DNA from: Euphorbia lathyris
Taxonomy: Eukaryota > Streptophyta > Magnoliopsida > Malpighiales > Euphorbiaceae
Reading direction: 5' to 3'
Assembly: GCF_963576675.1 (NCBI RefSeq)
Contig: NC_088913.1
Coordinates: forward strand, 27,669,001 to 27,733,000
DNA length: 64,000 bases
Shown here one piece after another: positions 42,957-54,573 of the stretch (position 1 is the stretch's first letter; each line of letters begins with the position of its first letter). Position numbers and translations under genes: made by a program. The notes below the pieces were generated by a model. The model was not told the DNA's origin, did no database searches, and saw only the letters and a list, made by a program, of their open reading frames with translations.

Positions 42957-44450
42957 ATGTAACACTCTAATTTTATATTTAGACTTGGATTGAGTTACTA
43001 AATCAAATATGAATCATGGATATCTTATTTATTTATTATTTTATACATTTTATACATTTTTTTTATTTTTGCTTCTCTCCCTGTAATTTTATTGTTTATA
43101 AGTAAAACTAGAACTAGTGGATCATGGAGATATAAAAAACAGATAATTTGGAGATTGAAATTCGCCCAGGTGACATTTACGAAACTCGGACCATTAACCG
43201 AAAAAGAGAACACGTGGAGTCACCATAGGAAAATTACTTAATACACCATCTCTTAAAGACCTTGGCTTGAGAACTCTCCACAAACCCCGTCAAAGATCCA
43301 CCTGTTACAACAATTACCCTAAATCTCGTAAATCACGGTCGTAGTGGGCTTAAGGGATATGAAGCCTCGATATATGGGAATTCGTTCACCTACCAATAAG
43401 TGACACGTAGCACGTCCCATTTCTAAGCTTATAACCATCATTTACATACAACTCGATCATAGTATAAATAGAGTACGCACAGCTCAAAGTACGATACTTC
43501 ATTCATTCATTTAGCTTATACTAAACTTTTATTTATTTTTATGTTCATTCTCAAGTCATCTCTCAAATCTGACTTAGGCATCAGAGCGGGTTAGTCCGAC
43601 TCTGGCCCCCTTTGACCTTGTTTCTATCTAATTGCAAATAGACTTACATCATTCAACAACATCAAATTGGTGCGATGAGCGTCAACAAAAATAGCAATTA
43701 CTCACTTAAATAGTTCCATTCAACTTCCCTCATTAGTACACCTCTATGTCTAGAGTTTAGAGAGCATCGGAAGAAGAAACACATTGGCAACTATAGGTCG
43801 ATCACGACCTAGATCTAAAAATGTAGAGGATACTAGAGCCTTAGAGCCACAACAGTAAAGGCTCTTAGGCACAATCTCTCGACAACTGGTAGCAAATCTT
43901 GGATCTATTCATAATGTTGTGAGCATTATACAGCAAGAGCACATCATCCAAATGCTTGAAAGGGGAAAAGGACTTCAATTGGACGATCGAGTGTCAAACA
44001 TCCATCGAGAAGCTCAAAGAGTTCCTAGCATCACCTTCCCTTATCAGTTCTTAATCCAGGAGTAAGGCATGGAGTAGTTCTCGATCTATCAATTCTCGAT
44101 TTGGGAAAATCTTTACTTGTACGTAAGCATGGTAGATGAATTGCTTGACATGGTCCTTGTCCAAGAGAAAGGCATGGAGCAGTTCTCGATCTATTATGTC
44201 AGTTGAGTCCTACGCCTGACATTACTTCTAGAGCCACACAATCATCGTCCGGATAGACTTCCCACTCCTTTAGGTATTGCAAAGAACAGAGACATCCAAG
44301 AAACTTACAGAATGGCCCTCATATGACAGAGTTCAACATCAAGTACCAGCCGTGAAAAGCTTTCAGTGCCTAAAGATTAGTAGATTTTTAGTCGAAATCA
44401 CAATCGATAAGAAAAGCCTAACACCAGAAGATATTTGAGAAGTATATGCT
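42957..44450 (+). mobile_element. Ty3-type LTR and leader remnant
   Basis: The stretch starting TGTAACACTC (42958) runs through a promoter-like AGTATAAATAGAG (43459-43471) to ATCAAATTGGTGCGATGAGC (43666-43685). The last phrase is reminiscent of the LTR edge and primer area of Tat/Athila-type Ty3 elements. Gag-like sequence after it is unreadable because of stops. No second LTR was found in the window. Confidence 0.4.
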
Positions 44451-45055
44451 TTTTTATATAGCTCTACTCATAATTTTATAATATTTAAAGTATTTTTCAT
44501 TCATTTGCTTAATGAAACAGATTCTATGTTGCTAAATTAAATTTCTATAATTATATAAAAATTAATTAATTAATTACTATACATTTTGAGAAACAACTAG
44601 TTAGCTACATCAATTCTGGTAGCTAATTCAGTAGCTAAAGAGGTTTACCGACTTAATTTGATGGTTTACCGATCAAACACATTCATTCGGTAAATGCCAA
44701 GTTACTAAACAAAAGCAGATTACTTTTTACGATAGTCGCAGAGTATAGCGACTATTTGATTTAGTCGTTGAGTAGTCGAAATTTTTACTGACTATATTGT
44801 GCGACTACAACTAGTCGCTAATTGGCTAGGTGGACACGTAAGCTGGTCTTTTATCGACGAATTTCGTGCGAAAATTATGTCGATAATTTACTGGAAATTT
44901 TTTCCTACCAAATGCATTGGACAATTTCTTTATTTAATTGGTATTTATAAATTTTATAGATAATTGTATTACAATTATAAACATTTAAACTTTCACAGTA
45001 AATTAATTACAACAATATTCATGAAAACTAAAAATATATTTAGAAATAATCAATA
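44451..45055. other. Non-coding stretch with GTCGC-rich segment
   Basis: 44650-44830 contains repeated TTTACCGA and TAGTCGC words (GATAGTCGCAGAG, TAGTCGTTGAGTAGTCGAAA), like subterminal zones of CACTA elements, but no CACTA terminus is present. Confidence 0.4.
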
Positions 45056-45310
45056 TTTTTTTAATGAAAGTTGGGGAAAGGCCAGCCCAGTCACTCCAAC
45101 TAAGTTGGCACCCCAAAGCCGACGATCTCGAATTATAAAAAAAACAAAGAATAACAAACACAATAAGTTCAGCCCGAACGGACAAAAAAAAATATCAATC
45201 TACACAAACCTATAATTACAAACACCATTAATATCATCATTGATCAAAATGTTGCAAAAGTCGGGCGAAGAGGCCCACCATTGTGCCACTGTTGTATGAA
45301 GACCATAATT
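45056..45310 (-). pseudogene. LINE RNase H end and 3' UTR (downstream half)
   Basis: On the minus strand the frame reads GLHTTVAQWWASSPDFCNIL, then stops. A 3' UTR with GGTGCCAACTTAGTTGG and an A-rich end near 45056 follows. The upstream half lies at 56620-56790, and the copia element between them left a TAATT duplication, so the two halves once formed one LINE. Confidence 0.8.
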
Positions 45311-47919
45311 TGAAGGATAATAGGCAAACGTTTGGCAGCGGAAATATAAAATTTTTACCTATTTCCTTTTCCCAAGATCCGTTAATCGTTATTTCATATA
45401 AGGAGGGATTGAACATAAATACCTTTAGGGTAATTAATTTATTAGTCCCTATATTTTGACAAAACACACTGTTTAGTCCCTGTATTTTCATAAACACATG
45501 GTAAGGTCCCTAACCTTTTTTTCAATGAACTGTTTAGTCCTTCCTTCTATTTGTTAGATTTTTTTTACCGTTTATGACTTCGGAAATGACTAAATTACCT
45601 ATTACTATTTACCTTCAAACTTTAGAAGAGAAAATCCAATTTAAAAGAAGAAGCTATTTGTATGGAGAACAAAAAAAAAAGACCCAATGCTTACGAATTT
45701 GAACGATTAAGAAGAAAATAAAAAAGAAGAACACTGAAAGTTGATTTCAGATGCATTAGAGTTTAAAGGAAAGGAAAAGAAGAACGCAAATCCAAATTGA
45801 CTAACAAAATCTTCATGAGAGTCTAACGACAGGGACTAAACAGTTCACCAAGAAAAACGTTAGGGACTAAACAGTTCATCGTGAAAAAGGTTAGGGACTT
45901 TATCATGTGTTTTTGAAAATACAGGGACTAAACAGTGTGTTTTGTCAACATATAGGGACTAATAAATTAATTACCCATACCTTTATGACGATCAATCTAC
46001 CGTTGCAAACGAAGTGCCCACAACTTCAAAATAGATCGAAACTATCTACCAATCTTTCCCTACCTGAACAGACCTTCCAGACCTCCGAATGACAATCCCA
46101 ACGGTGGAAACGTGGAAAAATATATCTAGAAGCTCCTGTCCAAATATCGTGACGATCTGACGGTTCAATCTCCGGGAATCCGCGAAATCGTGAACTGACC
46201 TGATGTAGGAGAAGCAAAACGAATTTCTCCTTTTGTATGTCTTTTCTACATTCATGAACATAACAAAACATATAAGTAAACGATTAGAACTCAACCACGT
46301 AATAACAATCAAGATAGATTGCCTCTAATTAATCAACACAAGATCAAGGAGAAAAAGAAAGAGATGAAATCAATTGATTCGGAAGCAATCGGTGGAATTC
46401 CGTCCTCTATTGTAGTCGTCGAAATTCTCAGTCTGCGGGAGAGACTAGGGTTAGCCAAATTTTGCTAATAGGAGGGGTATAAATAACATCTTGTATTTAA
46501 ACCCTAGTTAGATAGAATTAGGTTACTTAATAAGAGTTATATGTGGAATAATACTCTTGTTATTATTATCTATAATTATATCTAAATATAAAGATAATAA
46601 TAACTTATTGATAGGATAATAATAGAAGCAATTTAATCTCATTAAACCTCCTAACTTATTTATCCTATAATTAATTTAATTCGTAATCATAATCTAATTA
46701 TAATTGTTGCAAAATTAAATTCATTCATTTATGTTTTATCTATATAAAATTGCCCCCCCCCCCCCTTATGTTAATGGGCATTGGTGGACTCAGTTGGGCT
46801 TCCATCAATTAATTAATATTTGTTTCTCTTTTGGGCTCCAAGTCTTATGTGTGACCCATTAGGTTCTTATTGCTTCTAGCCGTATACAACTATTAAATTA
46901 ATTCCTTAGAATTATATTTAATCTTTACATAAAGGAATGAGTACGCGAACTGTGATGGGCAGATCTGAAACATTCCCCCAGAGCTATAAGAAGACAGGTT
47001 GATTCCGTCATTGACCTTTCCGTATTAGTTACAGTATAATTCGATCCTTCATCAACTAAATCCTTGAACAGAATCGTATGACTATGGGCAATGTCAAGTC
47101 ATATATAGCGAGACATTCGTTTTACTTGTACAGGTCGAGTTAACTCCAATTAGATAGGTTAAGTGAAATCTGCATTTCAAGTCTTAAGTTATCACCTTAC
47201 AAGGATTTAGAGTTAAGTCTTCAACAAGCGATCCTTGGACGTATCTCCCATTTATCAGGAGTGAAAAATGCTCAATCCAATGTATAACTATCCTGCAATT
47301 ACTTCCTGTGATACCCAACGTCTGCCGTTCACACCCCAGCGTCATCTCTGTTATGGATCGTGTTACAACAGGATCAAAGCATCACATTCCATAATCCATA
47401 ATCACTAATTAACATTCCTTTGAGTCTTAGGATCACTTATCCCTATTAATACCAATGAGATGAACATGTGACAAGGATAAATCTACTCATCCTATTGTCT
47501 TAAGTCGAGTCCCCAATCCTAATGAACCCCTTTCATTGGATCCATGTAACTGTCTAGATATCTGCATATCTGAAGCTTGTGAGATCAGCTCTCTGTCTCG
47601 ATAGAAGACATTATTACATGCAAGTCTCAACAGTGATATGTCAATCCCTTATTCAAAACATATTACTTGAATAGGGGTGGTTTTAAGTTTATTAGTTCAT
47701 TATAATGTTTCGTCTCACTTCATGCTTGTATGAACACTTGATAATCACTTTAAATAAACTTAGGGATTTCCTTTTATTAGACTTGTTTAGTTCTTTAAAG
47801 GAGGTTGCCTTCATACAGTTATAAAACCATATCTTATTAAAACAAATACATAAAGAACAATTCATTTATATTAGGTTTATATCCCGGAACAATTGTCTAT
47901 AGGACACTAAACCCCAACA
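45311..47919 (-). repeat. 3' LTR of the decayed copia element
   Basis: 2609 bp including the 549-bp MITE and its 9-bp duplication; about 2051 bp without them. Ends TGAAGG...CCAACA. Contains a C-run at 46754-46764. Reading frames in it recur in the other LTR and are not genes. Confidence 0.92.
45419..45985. mobile_element. MITE in the LTR, with empty site available
   Basis: The element (45428-45976) begins GGGTAATTAATTTATTAGTC and ends with the inverse; arms of about 110 bp match with few changes. ATACCTTTA is present on both sides, and the other LTR (54681-54689) has it only once, which proves the insertion and the 9-bp duplication. This size and duplication fit Mutator-type MITEs. Confidence 0.93.
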
Positions 47920-50700
47920 TACTCCCACTTGGACTAAAGCCAATTGTTTCCAAAAACATTACCAAAAGCATTCGCATGACCACCGTGAACCTTTTGGGGT
48001 AAGACATTCTTTAAATGGATCTATAAGTTTGTCCTTTTATGGGCACTCCGTTTTGATTCTCACATCTACTCTTGTTGTTATCTCTCGGCAGAGATAGTAA
48101 CGACTGAGGTAGTGTTTGGATGTATTATGAGACTACGGGTCCTTGGCAAGAGCAACAGCTCTATTTTTAATCTCATTAACAATGTTAGGTACCCCACCTA
48201 GTTCATTAATGAATTACCTTTCCAAACTTCCTATCAGCTGCTTACAAAGCTGCTACATACTCTGATTTTGACCTTTGGCTCAGCTACGGTTTCCTGCTTG
48301 GAACTATTCTAGCTAACCGTACCTCTTTCAGAATAAACTTGTATTCTGCGAAATCATCTTCATCTGTTTGATGACTTATATCCGAAAGTCTCCAACTTTC
48401 AATTTATCATCTCCATATATACTTGGAACATATCCATAGTTTATCTTAAGTACTTAAGATTGTCCTTCACAACAATCCAGTGATCATCACTTGGATTGAC
48501 CTATAATCGACTTTGTCATGCTAAAGTAACAATGATGTTAGGTCTAGTGCGAAAACGCTTTGAGCACTTTGTCAATGCATTTAGACTGGGAGGGGTCAAG
48601 CAGCCTTTTAATCTTAGATCTTTAATCTTTAAGATGTAAGCTGCTTCTCCTAAGTCTATTATGGAGAATTTTATCCGATAACCAAAATTTTCACCAATTA
48701 CAGTGTAGCTATGTCGTTCCCATTAGTAGAATATCATCGAAATGTCATACTAAGTAAACGACCAAGCTCCCACTAGTTTACATGTAAAGGCTCATATGAG
48801 CTCCCACTAGTTTACATGTATAGGTTTGCAAGAGTCTCCTCATAAGCTGTAGGTTCATCGTCTAATACTTGAACCTCTTCGTTGTCTCCCACTAGAAATC
48901 CAAATCTCTTTGGGATTTCATCGGCTCCCACTAGAAATCCAAAATCTCTTAGGGATTTTGATGAACTTGACCAGACCTATGAGTTAGTAATGTCACCAGT
49001 GTCTCATCTTGTGAGACAGATTCGTGTTCCACCATCGCTTCCGCTATTTCAGCCTATCCTTCCTTTTGAACTTCATCAAGTTAAATTACGCTTTCTATTT
49101 ATGTTTCTAGAAGAAACTCTTTCTCTAGAAGTATAGCGTCTTTGGATACTATTACTTTCGATCATCTGGATGATAGAAGTAATATCCTACTTTTGTTTCG
49201 GATATCCAATGAAGAAGTATTCGTTAGATTTAGAATCTAACTTATCTGATGTTATGTGTTTAACATATGCTGACCACCCTTAAACTCTCATAAAAGAGAA
49301 AATGGGTTTCTTTTTCTATGAACAATTCAAATGGAATAGAACTGGCGGATTTTATGGATACTCGGTTTAAGATACATAAGGCAGTTTCCAAGGTGTAGCC
49401 CTAGAACATCTTTGGAAGAGAGGTTATGCTCATCATGGATTGTACTGTATCTAAAAGAGTACAATTTCTCCTTTCAGATACATTGTGGTGTATACGGAGG
49501 AGTCTATATTGTTAATGAATCCATATTCATTTAGATAATTCAGGAAAACATTTGAAAAATATTATCTGCCTCGACCTAATCGAAATAGTCTTTCTTGTTT
49601 GAATCATTTGAACTTTCTCAAAAGCTTCTGACTTATGCTTCATTAAGAAGATGTATCAGTATCTGGTATGATCATCTTATGAAACTAATGAAGTGACTGA
49701 ACCTTTCTCTTTGCTTGTGTTGACATATGACTAACTACATCTGAATGTACTAGTCCTAGAGTGTCTGATACACATTCTCCTTTATTGCTAAAGGGTATCT
49801 TTGTCATCTTTGCCTTTAAACAAGACTTACATGTGTCCATTGATTCAAAAATCAACTGAGTTTATAAGCTCATTCTTGATGAAGCTTGAACATGTGTTTT
49901 TCATTTATATAGCCTAGGTGACATTCCCACAAGTAGGTTGAATTATCTATCTTTTAATTCCAAATGTAAAAGCACCATCCTGACCCGTCTTCTAGAGAGA
50001 GTCTAAGTACTTCTTACAGTTCTTCTTCCATTTCCTTACCATGTTGGTGGCATTCCCTACTTGCTTTTATTGACTTGGGTTCTTTAGAATTGGGAAACTT
50101 CCCTTTTCTCTCGTGAGATCCCTCAATACCAAGTGCTGACATCACTTTCTTAAGATTTAGGCTCAACTGACTTGAGCATATTCAAGAGCTCTTCTATAGA
50201 GGTCTTTGAGTTTATTCATGATGAGCTTATGAATAAATCTGCAGAACTAAGTCAACACTTAATTCAAATCTAATACTAGAAAGTTTCGGTGATGTAGTCA
50301 ATCGTCTTGACACAAAGTGTCATAGCTGCAAGTGTGATACATCATGTACGTTCGTCATCTGATTGGTGCTTCCAGCAAACATCAATCCTTTTGGCAGGAG
50401 CATCATCTACTAGGTCATTGGGCATCGGCATGTCCAATCTTTTCGAACTTCAAAACAATTTTGAGTTTGCCGAAGTAGTCGGTGAATTTTGAACTATTCA
50501 ATTTGTTATCGGTTAAAATATTATGTAGATCCATTTTAGATATGATGATTCAGAGTATTTACTTTAACTTGAGAATGAGATAGAGTGACGTATGTTTATT
50601 CATTTGCTTTAAAGTATATCAATTTAAAATTATAGGTCTTTTAATTCATTTTAAATTGCTCCCACTATTTTGTCAAATTAATAGCCCTCCATATTAATTC
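47920..50700 (-). pseudogene. Decayed pol region of the copia element
   Basis: On the minus strand, integrase traces are readable at 49505-49400 (SERRN, LLDTVQSMMS, after a TPQ-like stretch) and a pre-integrase-like part at about 49800-50000. Reverse transcriptase and RNase H should lie at 48000-49300 but are fragmented. Short tandem repeats occur, for example AGCTCCCACTAGTTTACATG at 48766 and 48797, and TCCCACTAGAAATCCAAA at 48887 and 48927. No open frame exceeds about 85 codons. Confidence 0.65.
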
Positions 50701-52160
50701 GGAGAATTTCACAAATCCTTTAGTGAGCTAGGATCCTAACTCCCGAGATTTCACCTTGAGTTTGCTCAACAAGCTAGTCTCATTCGTTAGGTAGATTTAT
50801 GTAATCAATCACATCTTTAATGTGATTCCTAGGTTATTGGGTTACTAACCACATTATAACTAATATGCTATTCATATTAATCCCAACCATATCGCCCATT
50901 ATTTTATGATAACATGAGTTTGCCCATCCAATTATCATAATCTAATTTAAGTATTACCCCATATTCACGAAAGAACGATTTTCGATAATTCAGGTGTTAC
51001 CATAAAACCCCGAGCTTGAGTTTGCTCAACAACCCAAAGGCCCCCGGTACTGCCGGCTGAATTATAATATTAGGGAGGGGCAACCGATTTTAATAACTTG
51101 CTTATTTACTTAACTTTTAATTAGTGAGGGATTTTTATTTTAAGTCTCATAATCTAACTTAGTCTTGATTTGCTTTAGCATACATCAGACACATACATTG
51201 GTGTTATGGACATATTATCTAAATTATTCCGTCGAGCCAGAGACGGAATAAAAGGCCAAACCTAGGGAAATACTAACTATTACATATTTCTCTTTAGGTC
51301 CTCCGTCTTCTCCATGGCGCCTTGAAATTACATATTAATTTCTATACTACTAAAGAAAACTTCAATTAACTTGAAGGGAATTAGATGAGAGGAGAAATTA
51401 CAATAGATAGTAGATAGGCAGGACTCGCAGGCCCTATTTCAAAAATACCAAAAGACTAAATAGAGGGTCCAAATATGTCCATAACTCCAAACATACATAG
51501 ACTCAATTAAATAAATTTAATTTGTTGATTACATAAAATACTTATGTAATATTTAGGTTAATCACATTAACTCATCAAATTAACTTTCATCCAATTTTAA
51601 TTCTATCAGTTTCGTATCTTCTATATTAACATATTAGATTAATACAACTATACAAAACTTTATTAATTATTTGTGTTCAATTATTTTACCAAGATTATTT
51701 AACGTGTTTAATTCAACCGTTTCAAATACAAATAATTAAACTTTGTAAAATCAATTCCAGAACACAAAACTTTTAAGACGAGAGATTATACATCATTGTG
51801 TTTAATCATTTTACCAAAACCGTTTAAAGTGATTAACTAATATATCAAGTATATTTACAGTTTGCAAAATCAAATTAAAACTCATACCATTACCATATCC
51901 TTTTATTAATTATAACGATTAACAAATTTATATGAGCTGATTCGTTGTTTCTAAATTTCAATTTTGTATCAATGAAATAGTTTATCTAAACCGTATTAAA
52001 ACATCTTAATTAGACAACTGAATTCAATCTATACAATTTAAAATAGACAAGGATTAAATCATGTGGATCAATTAATTCTATATATATATTAATTAGTTTT
52101 CCGAAAAACCAAAACAATTAAAAAAATCAAAACAGAAAATACACATTACGGAGACGAAGA
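50701..52160 (-). other. Decayed gag and leader region of the copia element
   Basis: AT-rich sequence between pol traces and the hairpin cluster, with no readable gag motif. The phrase CTTGAGTTTGCTCAACAA occurs twice (50755, 51014), and each copy can pair with itself (TTGAGTTTGCTCAA). Confidence 0.45.
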
Positions 52161-52173
52161 CTGGTTCGTCCCC

Positions 52174-52320
52174 GTTGCGGATCATATCCGCAACGTTGGA
52201 CGGCATTGCTGCCAAAAGGGCAGCAATAGTCGTCCAACCATTAAGAGTTGGAGTCCAACTCTTTTAAAGAGTTGGAGTCCAACTCTGATGTATGTAATTC
52301 GCACTATGTGCGAATTACAT
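52174..52320. other. Cluster of five perfect hairpins in the copia leader
   Basis: In sequence: GTTGCGGAT-cat-ATCCGCAAC (52174-52194). A long hairpin follows at 52195-52238, with outer GTTGGACG/CGTCCAAC and inner TTGCTGCC/GGCAGCAA. AGAGTTGGAGTCCAACTCT appears twice (about 52244-52262 and 52268-52286). Last is ATGTAATTCGCAC-tat-GTGCGAATTACAT (52292-52320). They lie about 450 nt (foldback insertion excluded) downstream of the primer site on the element's RNA strand, where packaging and dimerisation signals of retroelements are expected. Confidence 0.85.
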
Positions 52321-52454
52321 ATATCCATTTTTTTAACTTTATTTAATTTTCAAATCGAATAAATATCAAAACTTTTGATAGATTCTGTTTTATATAAACT
52401 AAAACTCTGTTTTAAATCAAAACTCTTTTAATTAAAAACTTAAATTTTAACTTC

Positions 52455-52456
<2 letters not shown>

Positions 52457-52499
<43 letters not shown>

Positions 52500-54210
52500 G
52501 GCTCTTGTGAGAACCCTTTCCTTGGTGAGAACTCACCTTAGGTGAGAACCACCCAAAACTACGTAGTTTTGGGTAGAAAATTAAAAAAAAAAGGCTGCTA
52601 TCTAGGGGGATCAAACCTGGGACCCTGTATTTATACTCCACACTACTTACCACTGAGCCAATTGTCTTTCTTGTGTACTATGTGTCGCGCTGCTTAATAT
52701 ATTACGACCCTTTTAGCTTCCATTGTTTAATATTTGATGCATTCACTTATTAATATCAATTAAATGTGCATAATAATAAATTATTAATAAAAAAAGAAAT
52801 ATGCATAATAATGAATTATTAATAGGAAAAAAATGCAAAAACATACTCTAATTTCTTATTTATTTAATTTCTCTATATTTTTGTAATTTATATTTTAAAA
52901 TGTTAAGGACGATGTTCTAAATATTGTTACATATATTCTAAACTTTATAATTTGTGTTCTAAAAATTAAGTATAATGTTTAAAAAAATAGTAAATATATG
53001 GACCATTTTTACATTTGTTCTATAATATAATTTATAACACTCATATTCTAAATAACATAATGTATGTTCTAAAAAACATAACGCATGTTCTAAAATTTAT
53101 ATTTTGTGTTCCAAAAATTAAGTATAATGTTCTGAAAAAATCAGTAGATATCTCGATCGGTTTTTCATTTGTTCTATAATATAATTTATAACTCATGTTC
53201 GAAAAAACATAACACGTGTTCTAAAAAACATAACGTATGTTCTAAAAAATATATCGTACGTTCTAAACTTCATAGTTCGTGTTTTAAAAGTTAAAATATA
53301 TGTTCTAACGTTTGTTTTAAAAAATATATAGTTTGTGTTCCAAAAATTAAGTATAATGTTCTAAAAAAATCAGTAGATATTTCGATCGTTTTTTCATTTG
53401 TTCTATAATATAATTTATAACTCATGTTCAAAAAAACATAACACATGTTCTAAAAAACATAACGTATGTTCTAAAAAATATGTCGTACGTTCTAAACTTC
53501 ATAATTCGTGTTTTAAAAGTTAAAATATATGTTCTAACGTTTGTTTTAAAAAATATAAACTTTGTGTTCCAAAAATTAAGTATAATGTTCTAAAAAAATC
53601 AGTAGATATCTCGATCGTTTTTTCATTTGTTCTATAATATAATTTATAACGCATGTTCGAAAAACATAACACATGTTCTAAAAAACATAACGTATGTTCT
53701 AAAAAATATGTCGTACGTTCTAAACTTCATAGTTCGTGTTTTAAAAGTTAAAATATATGTCCTAACGTATGTTTTAAAAAATATATTTTCCTATGTAACA
53801 TAAATTACAAAAATATAAAGGAATTAAATAAATAAGAAATTAGAGCATGTTCTTGGATTTTTTTTTTATTAATAATTCATTATTATGCACATTTCCTTTT
53901 TTCTATTAATAATTCATTATTATGCATATTTAATCGATATTAATAAGTGCATGCGTCAAATATTAAACAAAAAAAAACAATAGAAGCTAAAAGAGAAATG
54001 GTATATTAATCAGCGCGCGAAATAATATACAAAAAGAGCAATTGGCTCAATGGTAAACAACATAGAGTGTAGATAAACAAGTCCTAGGTTCGAACCCTCT
54101 AATAAGTAGCAGTATTTTTTCTTAATTTTCCTACTCAAAACTACGTAGTTTTGGGTGGTTCTCACCTAAGGTGAGTTCTCACTTAGGGGAGGGTTCTCAC
54201 TTGATCCCTC

Positions 54211-54258
<48 letters not shown>
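52457..54258. mobile_element. (TA)n-flanked foldback element with tRNA-like boxes in both arms
   Basis: The element (52495-54214) sits between two TA microsatellites (52457-52494; 54215-54258). Its arms, at least 400 bp each, are inverse copies and include CTCACCTTAGGTGAGAACCA and AAAACTACGTAGTTTT. Each arm holds an A-box/B-box pair: minus strand at 52662-52606 (TTGGCTCAGTGGTAAG, GGTTTGATCCC) and plus strand at 54042-54098 (TTGGCTCAATGGTAAAC, GGTTCGAACCC). The centre is a tandem array. There is no protein-coding frame. Elements that insert in TA runs, such as the rice Micron family, are known, but I cannot assign this one. Confidence 0.85.
53010..53790 (+). repeat. Central tandem array, about 229-bp period
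   Basis: Units start GTTCTATAATATAATTTATA at about 53018 (shorter), 53170, 53399 and 53628. Each unit is itself composed of short GTTCTAAAAAACATAACGTA-like subunits. This is the middle of the (TA)n-flanked foldback element. Confidence 0.85.
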
Positions 54259-54265
<7 letters not shown>

Positions 54266-54573
54266 TCAGTTTATATTTATATAACCTTTTTCAAATATAT
54301 ATCTAATTAATCGATTCTAACCGTTTCGTTTAAATCGTTAATAAAATCAAAATTTTTAAAGATTAATCGAATTAACTCTTTTAACGATTCAAACGGTTAA
54401 ACCCTTAATCCACAAAACACGTATATCTTAATCTCATCTTAACCATTTATCTTTAGATTAATTAACCGAATCAAATTTATTAACTAACCTAACAATAAAT
54501 CTATTCAATCTGATTGAAAACCCTTTTATTTTCATATATGAAATAACGGATTTAACGCAGGCTCTGATACCAC

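Noticed and set aside
46026..46312. Minus-strand frames of 81-88 residues, repeated at 54731-55017
   Set aside because: They lie at equivalent positions in the two copia LTRs; not genes.
52606..52662. tRNA gene on the minus strand
   Set aside because: Only A- and B-box-like words are present; no acceptor stem or cloverleaf pairing. Treated as part of the foldback arm.
54042..54098. tRNA gene on the plus strand
   Set aside because: Same reasoning: boxes match but the arms do not pair; it mirrors the copy in the other arm.
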